Positions 24,900 through 36,649 of a DNA stretch of 64,000 nucleotides are shown one piece after another. Numbering within the stretch: position 1 is the stretch's first letter; every line of letters starts with the position of its first letter. The position numbers were made by a program, and so were the translations under genes. Under the pieces are notes generated by a model, which saw only the letters and a program-made list of their open reading frames with translations, was not told the origin of the DNA and did not search any database. Source of the DNA: Prostheceraeus crozeri (taxonomy: Eukaryota; Platyhelminthes; Polycladida; Euryleptidae); assembly GCA_907163375.1 (NCBI GenBank), contig CAJQUW010001819.1:310001-374000 (forward strand). The letters are read 5' to 3'.

Positions 24900-24907
24900 A
24901 TTAAGAC

Positions 24908-26317
24908 TATGCTGCTTGACAAAATAATGTTCATTGCTTCTTCCAGAAAATTTATGGATTATTCAATTTTAAAAGATTTTCCAAACATAGCGGAAGAAGC
25001 CTGTAGAAGAATGACAAAAAATACTAAGTTCATGCACTTAGCTGAATTATATTATATACTGAAATTATATTTCCTAAAATCATCTTCATCGTTAATTGAT
25101 CAAAATGATTCAATTTTGGGATCAATTTTGGGATTGCACCAACTGAAAATTTTAAAGGCATTTCAAAATTTATACTTGTATTTATAAATTCAGTTGCTAA
25201 GATATATTTTTATGGGGTAAGTCAGAGGGTGATATGTACACTTTGATCGAACTTTCACGAGTGAAAAAGTGATTGACTGTCCTGAATGGCTGTCATGATT
25301 GAATGTCATGAAGTGTCTAAGACTTTTGCATACGTATGTATCTCAACTGGCTCATTTTTGTGGTAATCTTTAATTTGCTAGCAGGAGTTGAAATTTGAAA
25401 GAAATATTCAAATCTTATCAGTAAACATGTAGATGAATCAATGAGTTCTGAATCATTATTTTCATTTCTTAGTAACGTGCGTGTTTATCTTTGAGATTGA
25501 TGAGACTCACGTAAAGCTGTTTCTTAGAAGCAAGATATACATAAATGTCATGTAGAATGCAGATTCTCTGTGTAACAAAACCCCTGCATTTTTGAAAGAA
25601 ATAACGCCTTCCTAGCATTCGATGCAAATTATATCAATCATTGCAAAAAAACTGCAACCAATACCGACAAATTGAAAAGCAGCAGCAAAATCGATGCATT
25701 GAAATGAACCGGATCATACTTTGCGATATCAGAAAAAATAGCATACTTTCATGCACACACACTATCAAACAGAAGTGAAAAGGCAATTTGGACCTACAAG
25801 TACAGTACATGTACTTACAAATTCGCACTATCTACACCACAAATTCCAACTCTAGTAAAAGTTTGTGGCACTTTAGCAGGTGGTCTACATAAATAATTGA
25901 CTTAATCTGCTTAAAAATCCACTTGAATTATGTGAATTTAGTTTACAGCTTGAACACTTGATTAGTATGTCTGTAAAATAAGATTGAATGCTGCAAAATT
26001 GTCGATAGAAAAATAAATGCAAGATTATGTGTATTTTTCAGCTTTTAGCCTAAACAGTTGACGTAAACTTCACAATAATTCATTCCTCCCCAAATGTCTG
26101 TCAAATTTTGTCAACTTTCAGACACCCCTCCCCTGGTCAAGGTTGAAGTAAATTGTGAACGGCCGGGCCCGTTGCTAGAGATTAAAGATCTCCAATGATG
26201 TGACGAAATGGCTTCATGCTGCTATTACATGTATTTTGATCTTTTCGCTTTCATCTTTCTCCGTAATGCGACTGCATCTTTTATTTAATGCAGTTGACTT
26301 AAATCGTTACTTTGTAG
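24908..26317. other. Intron stretch before exon 3
   Basis: No recognised element. A plus-strand frame at 24908-25187 (for example MLLDKIMFIASSRKFMDYSI) reads fairly protein-like but overlaps the hAT boundary and has no splice or family support. Confidence 0.35.
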
Positions 26318-26386
26318 ATACCGTCATATGAAGCCGTTTTAAAGAAAGAAGGACCTCGACTTCGTGTTTGTGATTTTCAGTACCTG
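26318..26386 (+). CDS. Exon 3 of host gene
   Basis: A 69-nt exon with acceptor tactttgtag|ATA and strong donor CTG|gtaagt. It is phase 0 on both sides and open for 23 codons, including IPSYEAVLKKEGPRLRVCDF. It joins the preceding exon (ending RRSTN) to the next (starting INQHFYSDL) without a frame change. Being a multiple of three, it could be skipped without breaking frame. It is isolated in AT-rich intron with no transposon signature over it, and the codon composition looks coding. No known domain is recognisable in so short a piece. Confidence 0.7.
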
Positions 26387-27585
26387 GTAAGTTCAATAAC
26401 GAGTGCAAAAACAGGTGTTTGAAAACCCAGTCATTGTTTGTAGCAAATTTATTGTAAAGTCATGTTAATCAATTGCTCATACGTGTATGTATGAAGGATG
26501 TGCAGTGCACCGTAGCCGGAGGGTGGAGGGTTCTATAGCCCATAGGAGTGTGGGATTTTGGAAATTAGAGATTCAAGCGGAATGTTGATAGCACATTGTG
26601 GTCTCTCTAATAACAAGTACGTAATGCATATAGTGATTTAAACACAAAAATTAGCAGCATTTAGCTTTCAGGCAGAGTGCCTCTATCAATTCAATCTGTC
26701 ATCAATTTGATGATGATTTTTGCTCAAATTGTCAAATAGCTCAATATGAAAGTAACATAGCAAGCAAGGGACCTGAAAAGTCAAGAATTACTCCGATTTC
26801 ATTGAGCTGCTTTCATTAGAAATGTGCTGAATGTCATCCACATGAAGTAACCAGATCAGCATCACAATGGCAAAGGCGAGAGATACATGTACATTTGTAC
26901 ATGCATATGCATCTAACAATTTCCAGCAGTTATTTACCAAATTCACGAGCGAATTAATCTTTTATACCGATTTTTCTTACCGAAGTATTACATCGCAGCT
27001 TCCTCATATATACGGGTAAAAAATCCATTGATGCATGTGATAACTTTTTGCATAGCTTATTTAATTGCAAAATGGTCAAGACACCCTCATTCGGAAATCC
27101 TGATTGTGACTCAAAGAAGAATCTATTTTTCGACTGTGCTCTGACACTCCGATCTTAGGCTTCATATACACTGCGATATTATTTTATTAATCAGAAACGT
27201 ACGTAACACATTATGCAATGCATGTAATAGATACAGGAAAGATAATCTTCCGGATTTGCTCGAAATTCTGGATTTTTTGACGGCCATCTGGGTCATTTCT
27301 GAGATTCGCCAGAAAGTGCGATAAAAATAGGAGGGGGAAAGGGGTAAATTATGTGGGCATAAGATGGAATGAGATCTTCATGAAGCAGTGCATGTTTCCG
27401 TAACATCTTCATGATGCAAAGACAGTCTTGCAGTCTCCGGATCGAGAAAGTCAAGTCAAATATGCACTGTATTTAAGTGGCATTATGCTACGAGGCTTCA
27501 AAGCCACTGTACACGACAATTTTGAATGTCAAAATGAAATTCAAAATGCACATGCAATGATTATTTAAAGGAAAGGCTGATAAAA
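26387..27585. other. Intron stretch
   Basis: AT-rich, nothing recognised. Confidence 0.4.
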
Positions 27586-27589
27586 TAGT

Positions 27590-27985
27590 CCTTTGCCTGC
27601 TTCTTTAACTTTCGGGGATCACCAATACTGCGTAGATGCTGAGGAAGTGCATTCTAAGTTCGTGTAGCAGCAACTGGAAAAGCTCTACCTCCCAAAGTAG
27701 GGCGACGGTGAGCTTGAATCACAAGCGAAGAGGAAATCGCAGATCGTAATCGGGATCGTTCAGGCATGGCAACAACATCATTCAGGCGTTCAACAAGATA
27801 ATGAGGGGCACCATTTTTTCCGACAGCAAAATATCAATACCGATAGCCTATATGCAATTCTGTTTCGGATAGGAAGCCATTTATCACCCTTTAGTAGATG
27901 TGTGATCGAGGAAAAGCGATGAGATCCATGTATAAGATGAGCTGCTGCATTCAAGACCGACTGTAGACGTCATAGGTAAGGTAAG
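27590..27985 (-). mobile_element. L2/CR1-like LINE C-terminal fragment
   Basis: Minus-strand translation shows the conserved tail of this LINE group: LQSVLNAAAHLIHGSHRF, SITHLLKGDKWLPIRNRIAY and, in another frame, GGRAFPVAATRT followed by ALPQHLRSIGDPRKLKK. Several frameshifts; 5' truncated, ending near the minisatellite. Confidence 0.8.
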
Positions 27986-28560
27986 GAGGTGAGGAGCTGA
28001 GTGAGGACAGTCCTGAAGTCATGGGATCAAGGGAGGAAGGACTTGAGGTGAGGATCTGAGTGATGACAGTGTTGCAGTCATGGGATCAAGGGAGGAAGGA
28101 CTTGAGGTGAGGATCTGGGTGATGACAGTGTTGCAGTCATGAGATCAAGGGAGGAAGGACTTGAGGTGAGGATCTGGGTGATGACAGTGTTGCAGTCATG
28201 AGATCAAGGGAGGAAGGAAGGACATGACGTGAGGATCTGAGTGATGACAGTGTTGCAGTCATGGGATCAAGGAAGGAAGGAAGGACTTGAGGTGAGGATC
28301 TGAGTGATGACAGTGTTGCAGTCATGGGATCAAGGAAGGAAGGAAGGACTTGAGGTGAGGATCTGAGTGATGACAGTGTTGCAGTCATGGGATCAAGGAA
28401 GGAAGGAAGGACTTGAGGTGAGGATCTGAGTGATGGCAGTGTTGCAGTCATGGGATCAAGGAAGGAAGGAAGGACATGAGGTGAGGATCTGAGTGATGGC
28501 AGTGTTGCAGTCATGGGATCAAGGAAGGAAGGACTTGAGGTGAGGATCTGAGTGAGATCG
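27985..28560. repeat. Minisatellite, 59-63 bp unit
   Basis: About nine or ten head-to-tail units built from gatgacagtgttgcagtcat, gggatcaagg, a variable ggaagg run and acttgaggtgaggatctgag. Early units are 59 bp, later ones 63 bp because of extra ggaa. Degenerate copies continue to about 28800. The long minus-strand frame at 28137-28514 is only this repeat read through (21-codon unit). Confidence 0.93.
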
Positions 28561-28924
28561 GTTTTGTAATCATCGCATCGTGGCAGGAAGAGGTGAAGAA
28601 CCTTAGGGTCAACCTTGCAGTTATTTGATAAAAAAGGGACTTGTAGAAATGAACTGAGTGAGGACAGTCCTGTAGTGATGTGATCATAGCTGGAAGTACT
28701 TCATCGACAGTGAGTGAGGTCAGTCTCGCAGTCATGTGGCCAGAAGCAGGGACTTGAGGTCAGGAACTGAGTGAGGACAGTCTTGGAGCCGTAGGATGGA
28801 AGAAGGAAGAACATAGGATATTAGAAAGAAATACGTTAGCGATAAAAATTGGGCCATGAAACTGTATGCAAAAAATCGATTATTTGGAAGAACTGCATGT
28901 GAGTGTTAACTGAAAGACAGTCCA

Positions 28925-29437
28925 ATTAATTATGTTAGGAAAAAAATAACAGTAATTCCGAGGAGAATGTAGAGCTCACAAATTCTTCATTTTATTTGTG
29001 AAAAGTAATTTGTAATTAAGAGAATTGGTCGATCAGAAAATTGAGAACAGCACAGCACACGATGATTCTATGCATGTCTTCATGCATTCACTTTTTTACA
29101 TAGTTCAAGATTTCTCAATAGATTTCATTAATCGATGTAAAGTCATACTTTCTAGTAAACTGTATACATTTAAAGATAGTTGCAGCGACTCAACAGATAA
29201 TGAATAGTCCATCATGCTATGACGCAGGCATCTCTCATATATCCTTTCAAGCTTACGTCGTACTGTTTAGGATGCGAATAGTAGAAACGGTGAAGCATAG
29301 TCGATTGATTATGTCAGCAGAATATCACAGCAATTCCCAGGAGGTATGTAGAGCTCACAACGTCTTTATTTCACTTTTGAAAAGTAATGTGTAATTAAGA
29401 TCATTAATCGATCAGAAAATTAAGAACAGCACAGCAA
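28925..29437. repeat. Direct repeat pair flanking a LINE scrap
   Basis: About 130 bp at 28925-29057 recurs at 29303-29437 (shared pieces: tgtagagctcacaa, cttttgaaaagtaat/gtgaaaagtaattt, cgatcagaaaattaagaaca). Between them lies a minus-strand LINE fragment (29156-29308) nearly identical to 32607-32756. Either a local tandem duplication or a long-repeat element. Confidence 0.75.
29156..29308 (-). mobile_element. CR1/Jockey-like LINE C-terminal scrap
   Basis: Matches 32607-32756 almost base for base (for example gatagttgcagcgactcaac, gtcgtactgtttaggatgcg). On the minus strand both encode the thumb-end motif FDYASPFLLF seen in these LINEs. Confidence 0.8.
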
Positions 29438-29439
29438 TG

Positions 29440-31010
29440 CGTCATTGGCATTGAATCATATTGGAAGTACGTTATGTTGTAAAGAGATACTGTGCAATAT
29501 CAATATTACATGCATGCTTTAAACGATCTTCATTCATAATGCACGCCTACATCTAGGGCTTATAACAATGAGAGAACAGGACGGCGAAATAAGGAGGGGC
29601 TTAATATGAGATAGCTAAAACCATTGGACTGTAGTAAAGGACAGAAATAAAACACAGTTGAATTAAAGAATTGCAGGATAATTTAAGTTTAAGTATTATA
29701 ATTGATGAGCAAAACGCAAAACCACAAAGTATATTGAATTGATAATGGAAGTTGATGTTTATATATTGCTGATCGGCAGCATGCAAAAGTTATTTATTAG
29801 TCAGCCTCATTGATTTAGATAACATAGTATCGAAGAAATGCTTCAATGAAGAACACATATTTGAAAATTGTATATCAGACGAGAGAAGAAAAGTATCTTT
29901 AAGACAAGCGAACGGAAGCCAAAAATCTAACATTAAAAGCGAAGTGAACTAATTTTACATCTAAGTAAAAATGAAAGCACTACATGCCAGTCATAAGACA
30001 TGATTAGCTTACAGACAGAATCATAACTAGCAAACGCAAACATTCAAAAAAGGTGGCGAAATCAACTTGGAAGGGGATGCATATTTCAGTCCCACTTGCG
30101 TAGTTAATGCAAATGAACAGCTAGTTTCATGATAAAATTTATTATGCATGCAAGCTAGTGATACTGTAATTCAGAAAGATCTATTATCCATCATTCCACA
30201 GAAATTTTGCGTTATTGAAATTGGTTGCTTAGTCTTGAACTTGAACATCATAGCAAGAACCAGTAATCCATTACATTGAAGTTTGAAGTTCAGATGACAT
30301 TTGACATTGACATTGGTTTTTGAATTTGCTTGACTTATCTTGAACTTGCATACGATAGAATTGAACTATAGTTCTGGAAAACCTGTATGTTAGACAATTT
30401 TGCATTGTAATTAATGACAATAAGAACCATCAATCAGTATAGTCAGATCTGTGAATTTGTTTGCATTTCTAATTATAGGAAAAGTCAAGCAGAAAGAGGA
30501 GACACTTCTTCGAAAATCTATTTTTGAATACGTTCATTGTATGTAAATTCCTTTACAGAGCTTAATCTACACAACGCAGCAATGAAATGTTCGCGGTGGT
30601 GGCTATTCGAAAAAATAAAACTTTGCTCAAAGAAATTGCAATAATAATTAGACATTATTGCACATTACATTACAATACATGCATCGCGTAAACAAAGTAA
30701 GGCCGGCACCTTACTTCCGGGTATTGTAACCATAGACTGAACGAGAAGGCTGTCTAATTCTGTGATTACAACACAAATATCACTCAGACATGTCTACGTC
30801 TGCATTCATTATCAACCATTTACTGAAAGAAGTTATATAAAAGTAAACCAGATGGGTCCCTGCTGACGACTAGCTTTGTTTTATTTGCTTTAATACTTTT
30901 CATCACTATCACTACAGTACTGTTAGCGCTTTGTGATTGAGAGGCTGTACTTCTTTGTCGGTGGTTTCCATAGGTTTCGCATTGTGATAACTAGTGTTAT
31001 TAATAATAGT
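29440..31010. other. Intron stretch
   Basis: AT-rich. A short GC-richer spot at about 30700-30725 (aaggccggcaccttacttcc) is an inverted ggta/tacc-like motif without other support. No gene. Confidence 0.4.
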
Positions 31011-31013
31011 AAT

Positions 31014-32444
31014 ACGGGCTCTTGGTACGAGTACTATAGACGAGATTGGACCAAAAACGTACGAAGCGGCCTCCTATGTAAAGCTATGCTGTACAGAGGG
31101 ACCTCCTATATTATTTCGACATCTATGGTATATTCAGACCCCATATTTTACATGTACATGTTGAAGGGGGTCAACTACTTTCATGTATGTTTTCTCGTCA
31201 AAGTGTGCAATACTTCATTTTATAGAGCAGTGAGAACGAAAATTTCTATAATTTTTTCGAGAGGGCGCTCTGTACAGGTTAAAGAAATTTATAGAATTAT
31301 TTTTGTAGTTATAGGGCGTTTTGTACAATAGAAATTGCATATCCATGTGTACCATGCGCCTTTGATTTCCAATAACTTAAAAAGTATTTTAATCTCCTTG
31401 TAATGATTACAATGAATACTGAACAGACGGAGATAGCGACAATATTCCATTTTAAGGATGGCTGCCGATAGTGACGATAACTTTAGTGACTGGGATGAGT
31501 TTATGTCCCAAGTAGAAAATATTGATCTGATTACTTCACAACAACCTTGCGAGCACTGCGACGGACGGAACTACACCCATGGACGTCTACTAATAGAACG
31601 GCCGCTGCAATACAACATCTTCAAGAAAGTTTCGAACAAGATGTTCCAAAAAACTGTATGAGTTCAAGATGTGTCTCAGAGACTTCTACTTATACGAAAG
31701 TGTAGAAAAAATGTTGCTACGGTGAAGAAGTTGAAAACTTGAAATGCTTCTCAAGCTTCTAGACATTGCTTTTGGACTTAAATGCATGATATACTCGTAC
31801 ATGAATATTTTGAAAAATGTTTTTCTATATGTGTATGGTTCAGTAATACATTGTTATCTACTACTGACATTTTATTTGAATCTTTATGGGGAATAAGTGA
31901 ATATATGTACGTTTAGGTCTATCTATATGTTTGTGTAGGTCTAAAGCTTACGGATGGAGCAAAATTATATTCTGAATATGAAGAAGTTGGTTAATAAGCA
32001 ATTAAAGCGTCATGCAGTTAGACCTACAGGGCTATCTAAAGTAAGGTATATCTAAAATATTTTTTTCTTCTATAATCTATTCGATCGTATTAATATCTAA
32101 AATATGTACAATCAATTTAGAAGTTGAGATGGATTTCGTAATTTCTATTGGTTTCCATAATGCGGGCCATTGGTACAAAATGTACCAAGCGCCTTATTTT
32201 CAATTTTGAAAATTTGAATATATTTTACATATTTGATAAGGGTCACAATGCTTTTTTCGTAAGGTTTATGATAATGGGCAAAACTTTGCTGAAGTGAAGA
32301 AAATGAATTTGAAAAGTAGTGTACAGATCGCCTTATTTTCTCAAATTTTGTACAGAGCGCCATAGGTGTCAAAACCGCCCTAGTTACTGCTATTTTGTGC
32401 CAAGAGCCCGACTTTTCAATTATCGTTTGTACCAAACGCCCGTA
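31014..32444. mobile_element. DNA transposon with repeated GGGCG-TGTAC subterminal motifs
   Basis: Inverted ends: left acgggctcttggtacga (31014-31030), right (complement) acgggcgtttggtacaaacg. A related motif recurs inward: gggcgctctgtaca (31263), gggcgttttgtacaa (31314), tgtaccatgcgcct (31346), gggccattggtacaaa (32164), tgtaccaagcgcct (32181), gtgtacagatcgcc (32319), tgtacagagcgcc (32349) and gtgccaagagcccg (32398). Near the right end the motifs are mostly in inverted orientation. Such arrays are typical of transposase-binding subterminal repeats. A short acidic open frame (31458-31661) lies inside. Target duplication is unclear because flanks are ATA repeats. Superfamily not assigned. Confidence 0.75.
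31458..31661 (+). CDS. Small acidic open frame inside the DNA element
   Basis: 67 codons starting MAADSDDNFSDWDEFMSQVE, with one CEHC pair (CEHCDGRNYTHGRLL) and a basic end. It sits between the two subterminal motif arrays of the element at 31014-32444, so it may be the N-terminus of a lost transposase or a small accessory protein. A single Cys pair is not enough to call a zinc finger. No homologue recognised. Confidence 0.4.
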   Translation: MAADSDDNFSDWDEFMSQVENIDLITSQQPCEHCDGRNYTHGRLLIERPLQYNIFKKVSNKMFQKTV

Positions 32445-32469
32445 TAATAATAATAACAATATATTATCC

Positions 32470-33000
32470 GAATAACTTCTGAAGCAATTGCTGATTTGTG
32501 ATGACAGACTCGAGCTTTCGGAGGAATTCTACTCCAAAAACTAGCTCCAAAAGAATGGATAAAAAAATTCTTACCATAATTAACTGTTCTAAATTTAGTT
32601 CTAATTTAGTAAACTGTATGCATAAAGATAGTTGCAGCGACTCAACAGAGGATGAATAGTCCATCATGCTATGACGCAGGCATCTATCATATATCCTGTC
32701 AAGCTTACGTCGTACTGTTTAGGATGCGAATAGTAGAAACGGTGAAGCATAGTCGAAATGCGGTTTTATGTAGGTCTGAACTAACCGCCATCTGATTTTC
32801 CTGTCAACTAGTCTTTTCAATAGATTAATACCATTTAACTTTCAAGCTACTTTATGAGTAATATTATTAACTTGATCCTCATGCGTAAGTGATTTGCCGA
32901 CATCCACGCCTACTAGCCGAATTTTACCAGACTGAACAAGATTTTTGCCACTCACAGAAAAAACAAGATCACTTGTTAAGCGGCCAAGTGCTATCTCGTG
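32470..33000 (-). mobile_element. CR1/Jockey-like LINE C-terminal fragment
   Basis: Minus-strand translation in pieces: GKNLVQSGKIRLVGVDVGKS, then after a stop LNGINLLKRLVDRKIRWRLV, QTYIKPHFDYASPFLLF and a final helical tail. This is the thumb/C-terminal region after the RT palm. Contains the 150 bp also found at 29156-29308. Confidence 0.82.
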
Positions 33001-33428
33001 CACTAAATGATGAAGCCCAGCCTACATAGCGCAAGCTTGTGGATCCGGTGAGGTTCTCCCGACGCGCCACAGATCCTGACTAGCCTCAGTGCTTAATGGC
33101 CTTCAAAGATTTGAAGAGGATCAGATGCTCAATGGATCATTAGGGAGTGAGGTCCAGCGCCACAGAAGAAGAGCTGATTGCGTCAAAAATAGACTGGTTG
33201 GATGGTCCTCCCACAAGATCCCGTCACGTTTAGCTTTAAAGTGACCCTACAAAAGTTCTGAATATAGGAACGCATCACCTGCCATCTTAACGACAAGCTA
33301 TAGGTCATATTAGATAGGACTATATGTTTTAGTAAAGCTATGCATGGAATGACTATCTTAGAACATTATTTTGACATTGCCCATTTTTCATTTTTTGACA
33401 TTTTAGGCATGCTACTTGTAATTTTCAG
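33001..33428. other. Intron stretch before exon 4, with a GC-rich scrap
   Basis: About 33010-33240 is richer in G and C than the surroundings (for example tctcccgacgcgccacagat), as in a retroposon fragment, but I cannot match it to anything here. Confidence 0.35.
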
Positions 33429-33507
33429 ATAAATCAGCACTTTTATTCCGATTTGTTCCGCGTTAGTTCCATGGAGAAAGGAGGACCAATTTTGGATCCG
33501 ACACAAA
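33429..33507 (+). CDS. Exon 4 of host gene
   Basis: Acceptor tgtaattttcag|ATA, donor CAAA|gtaaga. The exon enters in phase 0 and leaves in phase 1 (26 codons plus one base): INQHFYSDLFRVSSMEKGG, then PILDPTQ. The phase matches both neighbours. It lies between LINE relics at 32.5-33.0 and 33.9-34.3 kb but shows no similarity to them. Confidence 0.72.
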
Positions 33508-33889
33508 GTAAGATTAACAGAATGCTGTTGTGAATGCACATAATTATGATATTCTGCTTAAGCAATGCCTATATTCCTTCGTTCGCGGCTTCAGCGACAA
33601 ACGAATTATTACTGAAGGTGCCGAATTTAAATATTTGGAAATTAAAATTTTTAGTCAAGCTGCTGTTTAATGTCAGAGTTGTCTGCTGTTAGTTTTGTGA
33701 TATAGCGGCCTTATCAAGGTAATAGGTAGGTTGATGTCACAAATTACGATTTAATATCTGATGGCAGCAATATCAGTTATTTCTTCATATGTTGAGAATG
33801 TCAACACTTCAAATACTTTGAGATATCAGAATCTTTCGATTTTTCATCACCTGCTTTCAAAACTATCAAAATCAGTGCTCCAATTTAGA

Positions 33890-34330
33890 GCTTCATCAAA
33901 ACATCATAGTACCCAGTTCAGCTCAGTTCCGCAAGCCTTAGCCCCGTGTAGAGCCGTGGGTGTTCCTCGTGATGGCAATCGATCTTACATTTGCCATGCC
34001 TCCCCTCCATTCTCGGATGTTGTCAACGCATTCTCATTGTCTTCTTCCTCTTCTACGCTTTGTACACACCTCTCCTTCCGTTGATGCATTCACCAGACTC
34101 CCTCTTCATCCAGTGGTCATATTTCTTTCTCTTATTTTCTTGAGGAGTCCTTTTCCCTCTGATACGCCTGCCATCTGTCTCACAGTTTCATTTGTTTTCT
34201 TCTGTGTCCAGCTCAGTCGTAAGACTCCTCGCCATAGCCATAGGTCAAAAACTTCGATCATTCTTTCTTCTTGAATGTCCAGCTTTCTGAGCCGTAGGAC
34301 GCTGTGAGGCTCAGATCACTTGCTTTCCAT
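33890..34330 (-). mobile_element. Non-LTR retrotransposon C-terminal fragment
   Basis: Minus-strand translation shows SYGSESWTFKKKERMIEVFD, LWLWRGVLRLSWTQKKTNE, TVRQMAGV and later a basic RRRGRR stretch, the usual tail following the RT domain in RTE-like and related LINEs. Stops and frame changes throughout. Confidence 0.78.
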
Positions 34331-34334
34331 ACTT

Positions 34335-35925
34335 CGACTAGATCTGCTGTCGCTAATACCCATAATACTTCATAGAATCCACCTGTTCCGTAATAGGCCA
34401 CTGTGGATACATGAAATTTCAGTAATGGCCAAATTTGATCTGCTCTGATTTTGAAATGATGTGATAAGGGGCTCTTGTGGCTTTTAATATGATTTTGAAT
34501 TGAATTTTACTGCTGCGTGTGGAATAGTGGTGACGCAGAACCAGTGACATCGAATAGTATGAGCTACATGCAAATCAAATGCGTCAGGACCTAAATGCGA
34601 ATGGATTGTGCTAGGTTTGGGAAAAATTAATCTGCATTTTTTGAAGGAGGTTGTTTTCGTATTTCAAAAGAGAATACTTTTGTAATATAGTCTCATGAAA
34701 TTTGTCTCACACTCCTTCTGATGTGGATCTGAGGAGGATTATCAACTGAATGAAAACGGTTTGAAACGTATTTTCGCCTTCACACATTCGAAGCATGTCT
34801 CTATTTGAAAGTTGATTTTATGGCTTGTATGGAGATGCAATATTTTTTGAACTTTTGCGAGGCCTTCTACCAAATTATTAAATGTTGATATTCGGTCGTC
34901 GGTGTTCCTTTACATACAACTGATGAGTTGAAGAGAAGTGATTTCTATTGTTTGAAGTCTGGTTTGATTTCTTGCAGTTCCTCAAATTTAGAAAACTGAC
35001 ATGCTCAGCGACCTGAAATTATGCAGCTTAGAACAGAGTTATTGAGGAGCACAACCGATTTATAAATAGCTGTATTTGCCTTTTGCTCTAGTTTTACAGA
35101 CGTAACTTGTTGTTAATTGTGTAAAAATGCCTTCATCCGTTATTTTATCCCTCTTTGCCTCAGGCTTTTTCTTGTCGGTGAAGTATTCGGGAGGGGGACA
35201 TAATCCCCCCCCAATGCCCCCTACGATCTTCTAAACCATTTACTTATGTGGAAAAAAGAAATTGGTTGCAACTATTTTGGGTATGCTCTTTCCGAAGGTG
35301 GTATCAGTTTTTCATTCCAAGTTGATCATGTTACTATAAATAGCATTTTAAAATTCAAACAATCCTTTTTTTAAATTTTGTAATTGTATCTAAAATAGCC
35401 TGCAGAATTTTATGAAAATTACAGTAGAATCTAGTTGAAGCATGGTCTGTCTGGTGATGCTGTCGATTTTGCATTTTGAGCGGTTCTCTTGAGCCTCTAT
35501 TCCAAAGTCATCGTCATAGAAAATGATCCACTTTTCTGCTTCGGATATCTACATTTTCACGTTCTTCTGGACTAATAGAATTCCTAAAGACTATAAAATA
35601 TGATTTTGCTGTTGACTTGTCAGATGTTATCCTTTTTTTTCAGACTTTTGAATGAAGTCGAAATTAATCTAGTGTCAGTATCATGTCACTTGAATAATAA
35701 AAAAAATGAATAAAACTTGTAGCGTTGCTCATCATTGCTGCAACTAAAATTGTAATTGCCTGAATTAAAAATTAATTTTAAATTACACTAAACAACTAAA
35801 GCTAAATTTTAAGTAAATTTCGAGAGGATAGAAAAGACCTAACAAAAGACAAACTTGGAAATCTATTTTGATACACGTGGTTTTGATGTCGATCGGAACA
35901 CAATGTAGTGTATCTCTGCGTATAC
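34335..35925. other. Intron stretch
   Basis: AT-rich. A short C-rich phrase (cataatccccccccaatgcc, about 35200) stands out but is isolated. No gene recognised. Confidence 0.4.
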
Positions 35926-35929
35926 TTGC

Positions 35930-36215
35930 TCATTCATCCCTTTCATGGCCGTCTTCTGGCTCCGTTAATTAAGACGGCGATCTTCCATTTTTCTCTGTCT
36001 TGAGTGCGTCCGTTCGCAAATGTCTTCCTGCACGTCGTTTCCTCCCTTCTATTTTCACAAATACCTTCGAGTCTTTTTCTCCTTGCACTCCCTACGCAAT
36101 AGTTTCCCATTTGATTTCAGACGTAAAGTAGCTGCGCGTCTTGGTGGATTTGAACAGCCGACCTCTGGCATACTAGGCCAATGCTCTACCAACTGAGCTA
36201 TTGACGAGCGACCAT
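35930..36215 (-). mobile_element. tRNA-derived SINE, family D
   Basis: On the minus strand box A tagctcagttggta (about 36187-36200) and box B cggctgttcaaatcc (36146-36160) are well preserved. The D and anticodon arms fold, with an AGT anticodon-like loop, but acceptor and T stems mispair, so it is not a working tRNA. A 190-bp unrelated tail ends in ggccatgaaagggatgaatg. A tRNA gene is rejected for the mispaired stems. Confidence 0.75.
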
Positions 36216-36219
36216 ATGT

Positions 36220-36640
36220 CCTCATTTGAAGAATTTTCTCAATCCAATCAGATGGCTTCATTCTTCAAGACAAACGCAGCGTTGACTATCAAGTTAAACT
36301 GCTGTTGCCAAGATATCCGCAATCCAAAACCAACATTATACTTCGTCTCATCGCAGACGTCTTTCTTACATGACTTTCGAGATCGATGGAAGTCTAAGTG
36401 CTTTCTTAAGTACTTCAGGCTTCAGGTGATCTTTTGTCGATCAAGTTTGCACATTGCATCTACTTCACCTTCCTCGATGTTATGGGATGCCGAATAAGCA
36501 AACACTGCTATAGATATTGAAATGCATAAAAGAAAAGACTAGATGGAAAATTATGGTCGTTATCATATTAAATCAACAGAATAGAAATTCCTCGTCATAA
36601 GACCTCGATGAGTTATCTGCTGAATCAATCGTTGCATCTC
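36220..36640. other. Intron stretch
   Basis: A plus-strand 98-codon frame (36201-36497) overlaps the SINE head and shows no family motif. Nothing else seen. Confidence 0.4.
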
Positions 36641-36649
36641 CCTAAAGAA

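Noticed and set aside
28137..28514. 125-codon minus-strand open frame
   Set aside because: It is only the minisatellite read through; the unit length of 63 bp keeps the frame open.
28000..28800. CRISPR-like repeat array
   Set aside because: Units are head-to-tail without distinct spacers, and the context is an animal intron; it is a minisatellite.
36131..36210. Possible threonine tRNA gene (AGT anticodon) on the minus strand
   Set aside because: Acceptor and T stems do not pair, and a family-like 190-bp tail follows; better explained as a SINE head.
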